From Arenicola marina (Eukaryota > Annelida > Polychaeta > Arenicolidae): 64,000 nucleotides of DNA. The stretch covers positions 30,249,670 through 30,313,669 of the forward strand of contig OZ025248.1 in NCBI GenBank assembly GCA_964019135.1, in the 5' to 3' direction. Of this stretch, positions 10,440 to 22,131 are shown one piece after another. The translations under genes and the position numbers were made by a program. The stretch's first letter is position 1. Every line of letters begins with the position of its first letter. The notes beneath the pieces were generated by a model. The model made no database searches and was not told where the DNA came from. It saw nothing but the letters and a program-made list of their open reading frames with translations.

Positions 10440-11005
10440 CCGGTCTACATCGGTTCCATGCAGATCCGCTTGGTTTATTCATTTCCCCCGGGTTAACCCG
10501 CTCTGAGGAAGCTCCTGTGTCTTCCTAGAATGACACTTTCCCGATGTACTGCAATTTGGCGTTGGTTTACGTCATGTCAAATATTAGTTATGTCGGAGTT
10601 AATGCATTAATCAGTCAGCAGTTTCTTTTGTTTTGCTATTTGTATTTTCATTTTTTTTATTTTTTATTTTTTTTCAAAGCACCTCTCCAGCAAACTAAAT
10701 TTTACTAACTAAAATGAACCAGTCGATGTCCTGTCATTAGGTTCAAACTACAAGTCTAACTATGTGTCACTTCTTGAACCATTGTTCGTCGTGATTTGCT
10801 ATTGTACTTCGGACGAGACGTTACCACTCCCTCTCTCTCTCTCTTATAAGATAGGAACCCCAGTGATTCAGTGGCTAATCATGCATACTCCTCTGTAAGA
10901 GACATCAGGGGACCTTTCATGAGGAAAATGATGTATAATTGCACGTGAAGCGTACGTATTATCCACTACAAATTGTTATTGCTCAGTGGTCTGCATCTAG
11001 TGGCG
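10440..11005. other. Unrecognised DNA
   Basis: About 560 bp with a T-rich stretch near 10,650 and a (CT)n run near 10,830-10,845. No gene or known repeat recognised. Confidence 0.5.
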
Positions 11006-11008
11006 GAG

Positions 11009-11121
11009 TCCACGAACGCACATTAGTCGACTACGGAGCTTAGTCGGCTAAAGTTAACATGTAAATGCTGGGCGATTTTAGCCGACTAAGGCCCGTAGCC
11101 GGCTAAACTGCGTTCGTGAAA
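11009..11121. mobile_element. Foldback MITE, 113 bp
   Basis: The left arm 11,009-11,053 (CACGAACGCA...TTAGTCGGCTAAA) and the right arm 11,076-11,121 (TTTTAGCCGACTAAG...TGCGTTCGTG) are inverted repeats over about 45 bp with about 8 mismatches. They are separated by a loop of only about 22 bp. No target duplication is obvious. It sits about 25 bp before the first degenerate unit of the 49-bp satellite. Confidence 0.75.
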
Positions 11122-11133
11122 ACATGCGCTTGG

Positions 11134-13640
11134 CTTCTGCACGCAGACGGTGTGCAGTCTCATACACTACCCACCTTAATGGTGGCAGTATTTACCCGAT
11201 GTGCATTATCATACAGTGTCCCCTATAGCGGTGTCAGCATGTACCCGATGTGCATTCTTATAATGCATTATCATAATGTACCCGCTATAGTGGTGTCAGT
11301 ATGTACCCGATGTGCATTATCTTAATGCACCCGCTATAGTGGTGTCAGTATGTACCCGATGTGCATTGTCATACTGTACCCGCTATAGCGGTATCAGTAT
11401 GTACCCGATGTGCATTATCATAATGTATCCGCTATAGCGGTGTCAGTATGTACCCGATGTGCATTATCATACTGTACCCGCTATAGCGGTGTCAGTATGT
11501 ACCCGATGTGCATTATCTTAATGTACCCGCTATAGTGGTGTCAGTATGTACCCGATGTGCATTATCATAATGTACCCGCTATAGTGGTGTCAGTATGTAC
11601 CCGATGTGCATTATCTTAATGTACCCGCTATAGTGGTGTCAGTATGTACCCGATGTGCATTATCTTAATGTACCCGCTATAGTGGTGTCAGTATGTACCC
11701 GATGTGCATTATCATAATGTACCCGCTATAGTGGTGCCAGTGTGTACCCGATGTGCATTATCATAATCTACCCGCTATAGCGGTGTCAGTATGTACCCGA
11801 TGTGCATTATCATAATGTACCCGCTATAGCGGTGTCAGTATGTACCCAATGCGCATTATCATACTGTGCCCGCTATAGCGGTGTCAGTATGTACCCGATG
11901 TGCATTATCATACTGTGCCCGCTATAGCGGTATCAGTATGTACCCGATGTGCATTATCATACTGTGCCCGCTATAGTGGTGTCAGTATGTACCCGATGTG
12001 CATTATCATAATGTACCCGCTATAGTGGTGTCAGTATGTACCCGATGTGCATTATCATAATGTACCCGCTATAGCGGTGTCAGTATGTACCCGATGTGCA
12101 TTATCATACTGTGCCCGCTATAGCGGTATCAGTATGTACCCGATGTGCATTATCATACTGTGCCCGCTATAGTGGTGTCAGTATGTACCCGATGTGCATT
12201 ATCATACTGTGCCCGCTATAGCGGTGTCAGTATGTACCCGATGTGCATTATCATAATGTACCCGCTATAGCGGTGTCAGTATGTACCCAATGCGCATTAT
12301 CATACTGTGCCCGCTATAGCGGTGTCAGTATGTACCCGATGTGCATTATCATACTGTGCCCGCTATAGCGGTGTCAGTATGTACCCGATGTGCATTATCA
12401 TACTGTACCCGCTATAGCGGTATCAGTATGTACCCGATGTGCATTATCATAATGTATCCGCTATAGCGGTGTCAGTATGTACCCGATGTGCATTATCATA
12501 CTGTACCCGCTATAGCGGTGTCAGTATGTACCCGATGTGCATTATCATAATGTACCCGCTATAGCGGTGTCAGTATGTACCCGATGTGCATTATCATACT
12601 GTACCCGCTATAGCGGTGTCAGTATGTACCCGATGTGCATTATCATAATGTACCCGCTATAGCGGTGTCAGTATGTACCCGATGTGCATTATCATACTGT
12701 GCCCGCTATAGCGGTGTCAGTATGTACCCGATGTGCATTATCATACTGTACCCGCTATAGCGGTGTCAGTATGTACCCGATGTGCATTATCATAATGTAC
12801 CCGCTATAGCGGTGTCAGTATGTACCCAATGCGCATTATCATACTGTGCCCGCTATAGCGGTGTCAGTATGTACCCGATGTGCATTATCATACTGTGCCC
12901 GCTATAGCGGTGTCAGTATGTACCCGATGCGCATTATCATACTGTACCCGCTATAGCGGTATCAGTATGTACCCGATGTGCATTATCATAATGTACCCGC
13001 TATAGCGGTGTCAGTATGTACCCGATGCGCATTATCATAATGTACCCGCTATAGCGGTGTCAGTATGTACCCGATGTGCATTATCATACTGTGCCCGCTA
13101 TAGCGGTGTCAGTATGTACCCGATGCGCATTATCATAATGTACCCGCTATAGCGGTGTCAGTATGTACCCGATGTGCATTATCATAATGTACCCGCTATA
13201 GCGGTGTCAGTATGTACCCGATGCGCATTATCATACTGTACCCGCTATAGCGGTGTCAGTATGTACCCGATGTGCATTATCATACTGTGCCCGCTATAGC
13301 GGTGTCAGTATGTACCCGATGTGCATTATCATACTGTGCCCGCTATAGCGGTATCAGTATGTACCCAATGCGCATTATCATACTGTACCCGCTATAGCGG
13401 TATCAGTATGTACCCAATGCGCATTATCATACTGTACCCGCTATAGCGGTATCAGTATGTACCCGATGTGCATTGTCACAATGTACCCGCTATAGCGGTA
13501 TCAGTATGTACCCGATGTGCATTTTCACAATGTACCCGCTATAGCGGTGTCAGTATGTACCCGATGTGCATTTTCACAATGTACCCGCTATAGCGGTGTC
13601 AGCATGTACCATATGTACAGTTTCATACAGTACCGACCTT
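11134..13640. repeat. 49-bp satellite, subfamily 1, about 50 copies
   Basis: The unit reads ACCCGCTATAGCGGTGTCAG followed by TATGTACCCGATGTGCATTA and TCATAATGT. It starts for example at 11,525 and 11,574 (period 49). A 12-bp perfect palindrome, CCGCTATAGCGG, is in most units; units between about 11,280 and 11,760 mostly carry CCGCTATAGTGG. Longer-range repeats are exact multiples of 49 (see findings). Edge units at 11,134-11,200 and 13,600-13,640 are degenerate. Confidence 0.95.
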
Positions 13641-13734
13641 AGTGGTGTCAGCACGTACCCGATGTGCAGTCTCATACAATGCTCTCTATGGTATAGTAAT
13701 GTCAGTATATGCATCCAGTGTAGTGGTGTCAGTG

Positions 13735-14335
13735 TCAATGGTGTCAGCATGCCCATGGTGTGGAGCATCATAATGTAACCACTATAGTGGTGTCAGTATG
13801 CCCATGGTGTGGAGCATCATAATGTAACCGCTATAGTGGTGTCAGTATGCCCATGGTGTGGAGCATCATAATGTAACCGCTATAGTGGTGTCAGTATGCC
13901 CATGGTGTGGAGCATCATAATGTAACCACTATAGTGGTGTCAGTATGCCCATGGTGTGGGGCATCATAATGTAACCACTATAGTGGTGTCAGTATGCCCA
14001 TGGTGTGGAGCATCATAATGTAACCACTATAGTGGTCCCAGTATGCCCATGGTGTGGAGCATCATAATGTAACCACTATAGTGGTCCCAGTATGCCCATG
14101 GTGTGGAGCATCATAATGTAACCACTATAGTGGTGTCAGCATTCCCATGGTGTGGAGCATCATAATGTAACCACTATAGTGGTGTCAATATGCCCATGGT
14201 GTGGGGCATTATAATATAACCACTATAGTTGTGTCAGTATGCTCATGGTGTAGAGCATCATAATGTAACCACTATAGTGGTGTCAGTATGCCCAAGGCGT
14301 AGAGCATCATAATGTAACCACTATAGTGGTGTCAG
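13735..14335. repeat. 49-bp satellite, subfamily 2, about 12 copies
   Basis: The unit GTGTCAGTATGCCCATGGTG plus TGGAGCATCATAATGTAACC plus ACTATAGTG repeats every 49 bp (CCCATGG at 13,752 and 13,801). It shares phase, GTGTCAGTATG and CATCATAATGTA with subfamily 1. The dyad is now ACCACTATAGTGGT, and the typical unit lacks CpG. Degenerate units link the two arrays at 13,640-13,735. Confidence 0.93.
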
Positions 14336-14344
14336 TATGTGGTC

Positions 14345-14672
14345 GATATGCAGAATCATAATCTACCGCACCGCATTAAACAGCATACATATATAACATG
14401 CTAAAATAGCCTTTAGCACAGAGTAATATAGTCAACGTCGCGATAGGATGCGGACTTTCCTCTTCCAGAAAGGGACAGGGACAGTAAATATCAGTAACAT
14501 TTCACTTCAATTAAGGACGCGACTCTAAGCTAAAACTAACGCACATTACACACTAGCACCTTTGCTATCCTCCCCCCCCCCCTTCCACCTCCACAGATAT
14601 CGGGTAAACAACACGGCTGAGACAACTACGATTTCTCTGACTTGATGATGGGGAGATGAAGAATCCTTGTGG
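14345..14672. other. Unrecognised DNA with a C tract
   Basis: About 330 bp next to the satellite, with a C homopolymer near 14,571-14,583. No gene or terminal repeat recognised. Confidence 0.5.
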
Positions 14673-14673
14673 C

Positions 14674-14925
14674 CAGGGTGGATCAAGGCGAGAGGGGGGG
14701 GGGGGTCAGAGGGTCCGACCTCCCCTCCCCTTTGAAAAATAAAATGCGGTCGGTTTTTCATTGCAAAATTAGGCCATCTGAGGCGTAGACGCGCCCCCCC
14801 CCCCCTCTACACTGGTTGCGGAAGCATTTTAACTGCACCCCCCCTCTCGCCCCCCCCTTCCTTGTCGTCCAGAAATTGGTGGACCCCTCGATCTCAATAG
14901 ACTCCTTTTCCTGGATTCGCCCCTG
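14674..14925 (+). mobile_element. MITE-C (CAGGGGCGGATCC family), 252 bp
   Basis: The left end CAGGGTGGATCAAGG and right end CTGGATTCGCCCCTG are inverted versions of the terminus seen at 22,197, 24,361 and 32,958. Poly-G and poly-C tracts lie just inside. The interior TTGCAAAATTAGGCCATCTG matches the degenerate copy at 1.68 kb. The CAGGG-type TIR recalls hAT-like non-autonomous elements. No target duplication is visible for this copy. Confidence 0.65.
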
Positions 14926-14929
14926 CCAT

Positions 14930-15750
14930 CCATCCTGCGTCATCACGGTGGGAGTGAGCCAAGCGGTACTGAATCCCGTGCTGGCTGTCCAAGCTGCATG
15001 ACAACAAAGGATAAATGTCCTTATCTGTTGGCGCCAGACAACACGTCAGCCAAAGACTGTTGGCGGGACCAAGGAGGACGGAAACAACCTGATACACCTT
15101 TTCGTTGGGGCAACAATTCTTATCGTCTGCGAGGCCGAAAAAAAGACATTGTTTGAGTGATTTCACCTTGTGCACGTAGGGCTAACACAGCTAGATTAAG
15201 CTGTAACAAGTGTAACGCACTTGCAACAGAAGTGGTAAACGATTTGTTTCTTTTTGGCATGATGACTTTGTATTGCCCATTTCACTGCCGATGCAATACT
15301 GGGAAGTGGGGGGGGGGGGGTATCGTTTCTGATTGCCGCCATTGGCATCCAGGAAGTTTTAGAGATTCGCTATTAGCTGTTGCCCCCCCCCCCTCCCTTC
15401 AATTAAGGTAAATAAAGATGGCGGACGATACTGATGTAACCAATGTCTCTGCTTCATAGTGACATGCAGTGTAGTTTCTGATGAAAGAAGAGCGACTGTA
15501 TTTCCATTGTCGGATTTGTACGCGAGCAAATAGAATGGAAAATACATTGACGTAAAACTCATGTGGCATGTCATCGGAAGAAAAAAAAAAAGGGAAAACC
15601 ATTTTTCAATTTAATGTTCATTTTGAACACGAACATTTAATAGACTATGATGATTTAAATAGTAGGCGGATTCCCCAACAAAAGTCCGCCATTTGTAGCA
15701 CTCATCGCCTAAAGTCGACTGTCTGCACCAGGCCAGACTCTGCCCAAAGT
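14930..15750. other. Unrecognised DNA with G and C tracts
   Basis: About 820 bp including a 13-G tract near 15,308-15,320 and a C tract near 15,384-15,392. Short open frames on both strands show no recognisable domain. Confidence 0.5.
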
Positions 15751-15756
15751 GACATG

Positions 15757-15948
15757 TTGAGGTTTTATGCCGCTTTTGTGCATATACATGCTAGATTAGG
15801 CCAAGAAACTTCCCTCGACGCCCGAACTGTTTTGGCTGTGTGAAATTCCTCCAGATGCTAGTGTTCGAACCCACACTTAGCCTGGTGATCTGCAGTGTGG
15901 CCTCCTTACCATATGGGCTACTTTGGCAGCCTAGACTCCGTGAAAGGG
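15757..15948 (-). mobile_element. SINE-B copy
   Basis: Read on the minus strand, the tRNA-like head contains the B-box GGGTTCGAAC, followed by GGAAGTTTCTTGGCCTAATC and CATGTATATGCACAAAAG. The latter aligns with the 25.6-kb copy (GGTTCCTTGGCCCAATTTAG, GTGCACAAAAGTGG). The A-box region is diverged (ATATGGTAAGG). Ends and target duplication are not clear; an older copy than the one at 25.6 kb. Confidence 0.65.
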
Positions 15949-15949
15949 C

Positions 15950-16960
15950 AATGGCGCCACAAGACCCGGATGTGCATTTGTCCATACACGCGTCACGTGC
16001 CCTGACCATGGCGGTCCCGGTCATAACCGGAATTGGGCAGCGGATACTGATGGTGGATGGTGTCAGCCAATGGGAGCCTGTGCTGTCCCGTATGTGTTAT
16101 TGACCAAAATAGGTCAATTTTGGTCCGTATCTTTTATAATAAGATTTTTCATATAATCTAAATCTGGGGCTGGCGCACGTGATGGCATCAAACCCTGCAA
16201 CGCGGCATCGCTTAAAACATGATAGCAAATATAGCCCAGAGAGAAGTTTGGAAAAATCACGAACCGATGTTGATAAGAATCCTAAACTTCCATAATGTCG
16301 ATACACACATTATACAAGACTGTTATGCCATTCACATACTGACCGAATATATAATAATGGGTAGGTCACCTATCACTGATTCTTACATCGTTATTTTCGG
16401 AGATGGTCGACATCAAGTATGGAAGCGACCTGGGCTGGACCAAGCTGCAGAGTACGTGAGGGACGATGTGTCTGCGGGGGTGGGGGTGGTGTCTGTACGG
16501 TGTGTGTATGTGGGGGAGGGGGGGGGGGGGCTGGGAAACGATCCTTCCCCGATCATACTTGGTCACGTGGCTTCTTATTTCATCTACTTGGCCTGGGAAG
16601 AAGATGAAAGCAGTAAATTCTGTAACGTAGCGCAGACTAGGTTAAGTAGTTAGGTGATAGCAATCACTCACTCAACCCCCCTGACCAATTGCCACCTGGT
16701 CCCTCGTCGAATCTTTAATCCATCTGTCACCCCTCCTCCAGGGATCGTCCCTATACCCACACCCCCACTCCACCCATAGCCACTCGTAGAGCACCCGGCC
16801 GCCGCTTCCAGCTATGGTCGCGCTCAGCGGCCAAGGACGCAATATGCCACACAATACACCGGCTATATAATGCACGTTTAAGCGACCAGGGAGACGAGAA
16901 AATTAGATTTGAGACTCGGTAGAATAAAGGTATAATTGGGTGCTTAAGACCAGGCATATG
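15950..16960. other. Unrecognised DNA with one G tract
   Basis: About 1 kb. A G-rich stretch at 16,470-16,530 contains a homopolymeric G run. No gene or repeat family recognised. Confidence 0.5.
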
Positions 16961-16964
16961 ACCG

Positions 16965-19372
16965 GTAGCGAGGCTGGAGGGATAGGAATAAAGGGAGTGA
17001 GGCTGGAGGGATGGGAATGAAGGGAGTGGGGCGGGATGGGAATGAAGGGAGCGGGGCGGGGTGGGAATGAAGGGAGTGGGGCGGGATGGGAATGAAGGGA
17101 GCGGGACGGGATAGGAATGAAGGGAGCGGGGCTGCAGGGACGGGAATGAAGGGAGTGGGGCGGGATGGGAATGAAGGGAGTGGGGCGGGATGGGAATGAA
17201 GGGAGCGGGGCGGGATGGGAATGAAGGGAGTGGGGCTGGAGGGATGGGAATGAATGGAGTGGGGCGGGATGGGAATGAAGGGAGCGGGGCGGGATAGGAA
17301 TGAAGGGAGCGGGGCTGCAGGGACGGGAATGAAGGGAGTGGGCGGGATGGGAATGAAGGGAATGGGGCTGGATATGAATGAAGGGAGCGGGGTGGAGGGA
17401 CGGGAATGAAGGGAGTGGGGCGGGATGGGAATGAAGGGAGTGGGGCGGGATGGGAATGAAGGGAGCGGGGCGGGATGGGAATGAAGGGAGTGGGGCTGGA
17501 GGGATGGGAATGAATGGAGTGGGGCGGGATGGGAATGAAGGGAGCGGGGCGGGATAGGAATGAAGGGAGCGGGGCTGCAGGGACGGGAATGAAGGGAGTG
17601 GGCGGGATGGGAATGAAGGGAATGGGGCTGGATATGAATGAAGGGAGCGGGGTGGAGGGATGGGAATGAAGGGAGTGGGGAGAGATGGGAATGAAGGGAG
17701 CGGGGCGGGATGGGAATGAAGGGAGCAGCGTGGGATGGGAATGAAGGGAGCGGGGCGGGATGGGAATGAAGGGAGCGGGGCGGGATGGCAATGAAGGGAG
17801 CGGGATGGGATGGGAATGAATTGAGCAGGGTGGGATAGGAATGAAGGAAGTGAGGAGAGATGGGAATGAAGGGAGCGGGGCGGCATGGGAATGAAGGGAG
17901 CAGCGTGGGATGGGAATGAAGGGAGCGGGGCGGGATGGGAATGAAGGGAGCGGGGCGGGATGGGAATGAAGGGAGCGGGGTGGGATAGGAATGAAGGGAG
18001 CAGGGTGGGATAGGAATGAAGGGAGCGGAGCGGGATAAGAATGAAGGGAGCGGGGCGGGATATGAATGAAGGGAGCGGGGCTGGAGGGATGGGAATGAAG
18101 GGAGCGGGGCGGGATGGGAATGAGGGGAGTGGGGCTAGAGGGATGGCAATGAAGGGAGTGGGGCTGGAGGGATGGGAATGAAGGGAGCGGGGCAGGATGG
18201 GAATGAAGGGAGCAGGGTGGGATGGGAATGAAGGGAATGGGGCGGGATGGGAATGAAGGGAGAGGGGAGAGATGGAAATGAGGGGAGTGGGGCTAGAGGG
18301 ATGGGAATGAAGGGAGTGGGGCTGGAGGGATGGGAATGAATGGAGTGGGGCGGGATAGGAATGAAGGGAGCGGGGCGGGATAGGAATGAAGGGAGCGTGG
18401 CTGCAGGGACGGGAATGAAGGGAGTGGGACGGGGTGGGAATGAAGGGAGTGGGGCGGGATGGGAATGAAGGGAGCGGGGCGGGATTGGAATGAAGGGAGT
18501 GGGGCTGGAGGGATGGGACTAAAGGGAGTGGGGCTGGAGAGATGAGAATGAAGGGGGCGGGGCGGGATTGGAATGAAGGGAGTGGGGCTGGAGGGATGGG
18601 ACTAAAGGGAGTGGGGCTGGAGGGATGGGAATGAAGGGAGCGGAGCTCGAGGGATGGGAATGAAGGAAGTGGGGCTCGAGGGATGGGAATGAAGGGAGCG
18701 GGGCGGGATGGGAATGAAGGGAGCGGGGCGGGATGGGAATGAAGGGAGCGGGGCGGGATGGGAATGAAGGGAATGGGGCTGGATATGAATGAAGGGAGCG
18801 GGGCTGGAGGGATGGGAATGAAGGGAGTGGGGAGAGATGGGAATGAAGGGAGCGGGGCGGGATGGGAATGAAGGGAGCAGCGTGGGATGGAAATGAAGGG
18901 AGCGGGGCGGGATGGGAATGAAGGGAGCGGGGCTGGAGGGATGGGAATGAAGGGAGCGGGGCTGGAGGGATGGGAATGAAGGGAGTGGGGAGAGATGGGA
19001 ATGAAGGGAGCGGGGCGGGATGGGAATGAAGGGAGCAGCGTGGGATGGGAATGAAGGGAGCGGGGCGGGATGGGAATGAAGGGAGCAGCGTGGGATGGGA
19101 ATGAAGGGAGCGGGGCGGGATGGGAATGAAGGGAGCGGGGTGGGATGGGAATGAAGGGAGCGGGGAGAGATGGGAATGAAGGGAGCGGGGAGGTAGGGAT
19201 GGGAATGAAGGGAGTGGGGCTGGAGGGATGGGAATGAAGGGAGCGGGGCGGGATGGGAATGAAGGGAATGGGGCGGGATGGGAATGAAGGGAGAGGGGAG
19301 AGATGGGAATGAAGGGAGTGGGGAGGTAGGGATGTGAATGAAGGGAGCGGACGGAGGGAGGGGGATGGAAGG
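16965..19372. repeat. 25-bp G-rich satellite, about 90 units
   Basis: The main unit is GGGATGGGAATGAAGGGAGC followed by GGGGC (25 bp). A 29-bp variant contains GGCTGGAGGGATGGG, and others carry GGAGAGATGGG or GCAGCGTGGGATGGG. Variants recur in blocks (for example 17,220-17,400 and 17,480-17,650), showing higher-order duplication. The minus strand has no stops in the unit, so it yields long artefactual frames rich in PSFPSRPAPFIPIPP. Each unit contains four G-runs with loops of 2, 6 and 3, the canonical quadruplex pattern. Confidence 0.95.
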
Positions 19373-19374
19373 GA

Positions 19375-19600
19375 AGGGGCCGCACAGCTCTCTATATGAC
19401 TAGATGAGACGGTAATATGAGACTGCCACGCTGGCGCTGTATCTATAACATTGGCTCACAGACATGGCTAAACCGAAGCCACCACCCCGCCCGCCGCACC
19501 CCGCCCCCCGCCCCACGCCCCCCGCACCCCACCCCCTCTCCCACCCACCCCAACGCGTGACTGACACGGTACTTGGGTAAAAACGTGCAGCTATTCCCCG
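19375..19600. other. C-rich simple DNA
   Basis: 19,480-19,550 is an irregular CCCCRCCC tract. Otherwise nothing recognised. Confidence 0.5.
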
Positions 19601-19602
19601 CC

Positions 19603-19726
19603 GGTTCGGACCTGACCTCCGGGTCTAAGGTAAATTGGCTGCTTGCGGGTCTAGCCAGCCCCCGGGTTCGGACCTGACCTCCGGGTCTAAGGTAAATTGG
19701 CTGGCTGCGGGTCTAACTCCCCCCCC
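19603..19726. repeat. 62-bp direct duplication
   Basis: GGTTCGGACCTGACCTCCGG begins at 19,603 and again at 19,665. Both copies continue GTCTAAGGTAAATTGGCTG and end near CTGCGGGTCTA. The copies are nearly identical. Confidence 0.9.
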
Positions 19727-20410
19727 CCCCTTCCCGCTAATACCCCGCGCCTCCATCCCGTCCATCCCCGGATCCCGGATCCCCAGGAGAACACATCTGC
19801 AACCCCTCTTCTCCACCGCCCCCCCACCCTCCCCCTACCCCTCGGCAAGCGACACTTCAAGTCCGAGGTCCGAACCTCCTAGCGGTGTATACAACAAGGC
19901 TTTCTCGCTTGACGGGGAGCCCACTCCGGTTGGCGGCAAATAACACAGGCGTGATTGGACCAAATGAAGCGTCAGTCGGTGACTACCAGTGTGCCAGAGA
20001 GGGGGCCGGGGCGGGGCCGGGCCGGGCCAAGGACGCGTCCCGCGCTGGACCAGGGTACCACTTTCTTTTTATCCGATACACTATCGCCCCCATTGATGCC
20101 CTGGTTGTCATGAATTCATACCCCGTGTTTAGTTTGTAGCCTAAACAGTTGTCAACGCACCAACACAACTTTCATATTTTTAGCAGGGAATATTGTTGTT
20201 GTTTTTAGGGGAGTGATGAAAGTGATGTCAATGAAATCAATGATATAAATCAATCAAAAAGCACCTAAGCACGAATACAATACACCCCCTCGAATAAAAT
20301 GCTATATATATACAACATCAAAGCTAAAATGTCAATCTTGTGACATCGTTAGAGTAATTTCTAATCGCGCACATAGCGCTAATAGGCAATATACTTCCAG
20401 AAATATCGTC
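19727..20410. other. Unrecognised DNA
   Basis: C-rich to 19,880 and then mixed. A short G/C palindromic stretch (GGGCCGGGCCGGGCC) lies near 20,014-20,030. No gene recognised. Confidence 0.5.
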
Positions 20411-20414
20411 AAAC

Positions 20415-20645
20415 AATGGTTCCTATTGGTGGAGGTGATGTGCAGTCGTGAAACAAAGCTTTCCATTGGTGGAGGTGATGGGCAGTTGTGAAACAATGCT
20501 TCCCATTGGTGGAGGTGACGGGCAGTTGTGGAACAATGCTTCCCATCGGTGGAGGTGATGGCCAGTTGTGAAACAATGTTCCCATTGGTGGAGGTGATGG
20601 CCAGTTGTGAAACAATGCTTCCCATTGGTGGAGGTGATCGGCAGT
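20415..20645. repeat. 40-bp tandem repeat, about 6 copies
   Basis: CATTGGTGGAGGTGATGGGC occurs at 20,464 and 20,504 and at 40-bp spacing on either side, joined by AGTTGTGAAACAATGCTTCC. Copies are 90% or more alike by eye. Confidence 0.9.
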
Positions 20646-20839
20646 CCAAAGCAATGGTTCTCAATGCTAAGGATGAACAATGGAGTGAAACGGCTATATG
20701 CAATTTATCTGACAGACTGCTTACCTAAAACTTGAAATTGCGGTAGCTTACAATTTATTTATTACCTTTGAAGTAATAAAATAGTTTTTAAGCAAACGTT
20801 GTGAATGGATATCTAGTTCCTGACCAACGTGGTAAATAC

Positions 20840-21035
20840 ATAGCTTGACGGTTTGACACGTCCTACCCTCATACCCACAATGACGACCTCAACTCTCGGG
20901 TCTAACTCCCACTTTACGTACACCCCCCCCCCCCCCCCCTCTCACGTGGACAGTACATTGCTTGAGGGTTTGCCACGTTCCACTCTCATCCCCACACCCT
21001 CAACCCTAGAGTTTACCTCCCTCCTTAGCTCCCAA
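20840..21035. repeat. Diverged two-copy duplication, about 108 bp
   Basis: GCTTGACGGTTTGACACGTC (about 20,842) is echoed by GCTTGAGGGTTTGCCACGTT (about 20,959). Both are followed by CTCATMCCCACA-type and CCTCAACYCT-type sequence. A 17-C tract (20,923-20,939) separates them. Confidence 0.65.
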
Positions 21036-22110
21036 CGCCCCACCCACCCCACGGGGTCTTTACCGCCGGTCCCTGCCCCTTTGAGCTGTTCTGTTCGGTT
21101 CTGCCACCCCGTCGCCATGGTATCCACGTCGACCGCTACTGTACGGGATCCGATGTCCTTGTAATAAATGCTCCAAAGAACACGATTATGGGTCGGCCTG
21201 GCGCCGGTAGGGAAGGAACGTCGCCATCATGCGGCTGGGGGTAAGGGTGGTGTGAGGGGAGGTGTGGGAGGGTGGGGCGGGGTGAGGGGGAAGGTGTCCG
21301 ATAGGCAATGGGCCAAAGACTATTGATGTCACATAAATCTTATCCTGGATTTATTGAGACATCTACCAAGTCCCCACTTTGGTCAGAAAGTTTATCGATC
21401 TGCAGTTCAATTGGCCGCGGGAGAAATAAGACCGGGTCAAGAGTGGTGGTGGTGGTGGTGGTGGTGGTGGTGGTTGTGGGCGGGCTGTGGCGGGAGGAGG
21501 GAGGGGGCGTGGGGTGAGGTGATGCGAGGTGCGGGCGAGGGGGCGGGGGGTTGGCAGGGGAGGCTGTATGGGAAACGCATTAGGCATAATACTACAGTTG
21601 CGGGTCCAGCACTGTCCGCAGCGACAACCCCACCAACCCACGAGTCACCCCCCCCCCCCTCCCGCCTGCCACTCCGTAGCTTGACCCCACGAAGTCATGA
21701 CGGGTATGTATTCTGGCCTTTGATTAATCCGAGAACTGTATCGACTCAACACAACAGATCGGTAACTGCGGCCGACTGAGACGCCAGAATGTGGGAGGGT
21801 TTTTTTCAGGAATGGATACTGTCCGGTGGTTGAGTAGACGGGGTGGGGGTGGGGGGGAGGCGAGGGACAGGAGGAGGGGGCAGGGGGTAGGTGACATGAA
21901 AATATAATTAGGGTGGAATCGGCAGATAATCGTGGTAAATTGTCTGGATGTCTAGATGAATCCTTCTCCTGCATGTCAAGATATAGCAGGAAGAGAGGAA
22001 GCCAAGCACAGGTAACAAGTCCTTGATCAATATATTAAGTGATTGCAAGCCAAGCGGGCTACCGTGGCAGACGCATCATGGTTTGTTTAGCTTTGGGTTA
22101 TAAACGCGGA
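21036..22110. other. G/C-tract-rich unrecognised DNA
   Basis: About 1.1 kb containing the GGT microsatellite described separately, a C tract near 21,648-21,658 and several G-rich stretches. Open frames are short and low-complexity. Confidence 0.5.
21443..21474 (+). repeat. (GGT)n microsatellite
   Basis: Ten to eleven uninterrupted GTG/GGT triplets. Confidence 0.95.
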
Positions 22111-22131
22111 AGCTTTAATGTCTCACAATGC

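Noticed and set aside
11134-14335. CRISPR-like array because of a short dyad repeat
   Set aside because: Units are contiguous with no unique spacers, the whole 49 bp repeats, and the context is an animal genome with no cas genes.
16751-19385. Open frames of 288-346 codons with PSFPSRPAPFIPIPP repeats
   Set aside because: They are translations of the stop-free strand of the 25-bp satellite, overlapping in several frames, with no unique domain.
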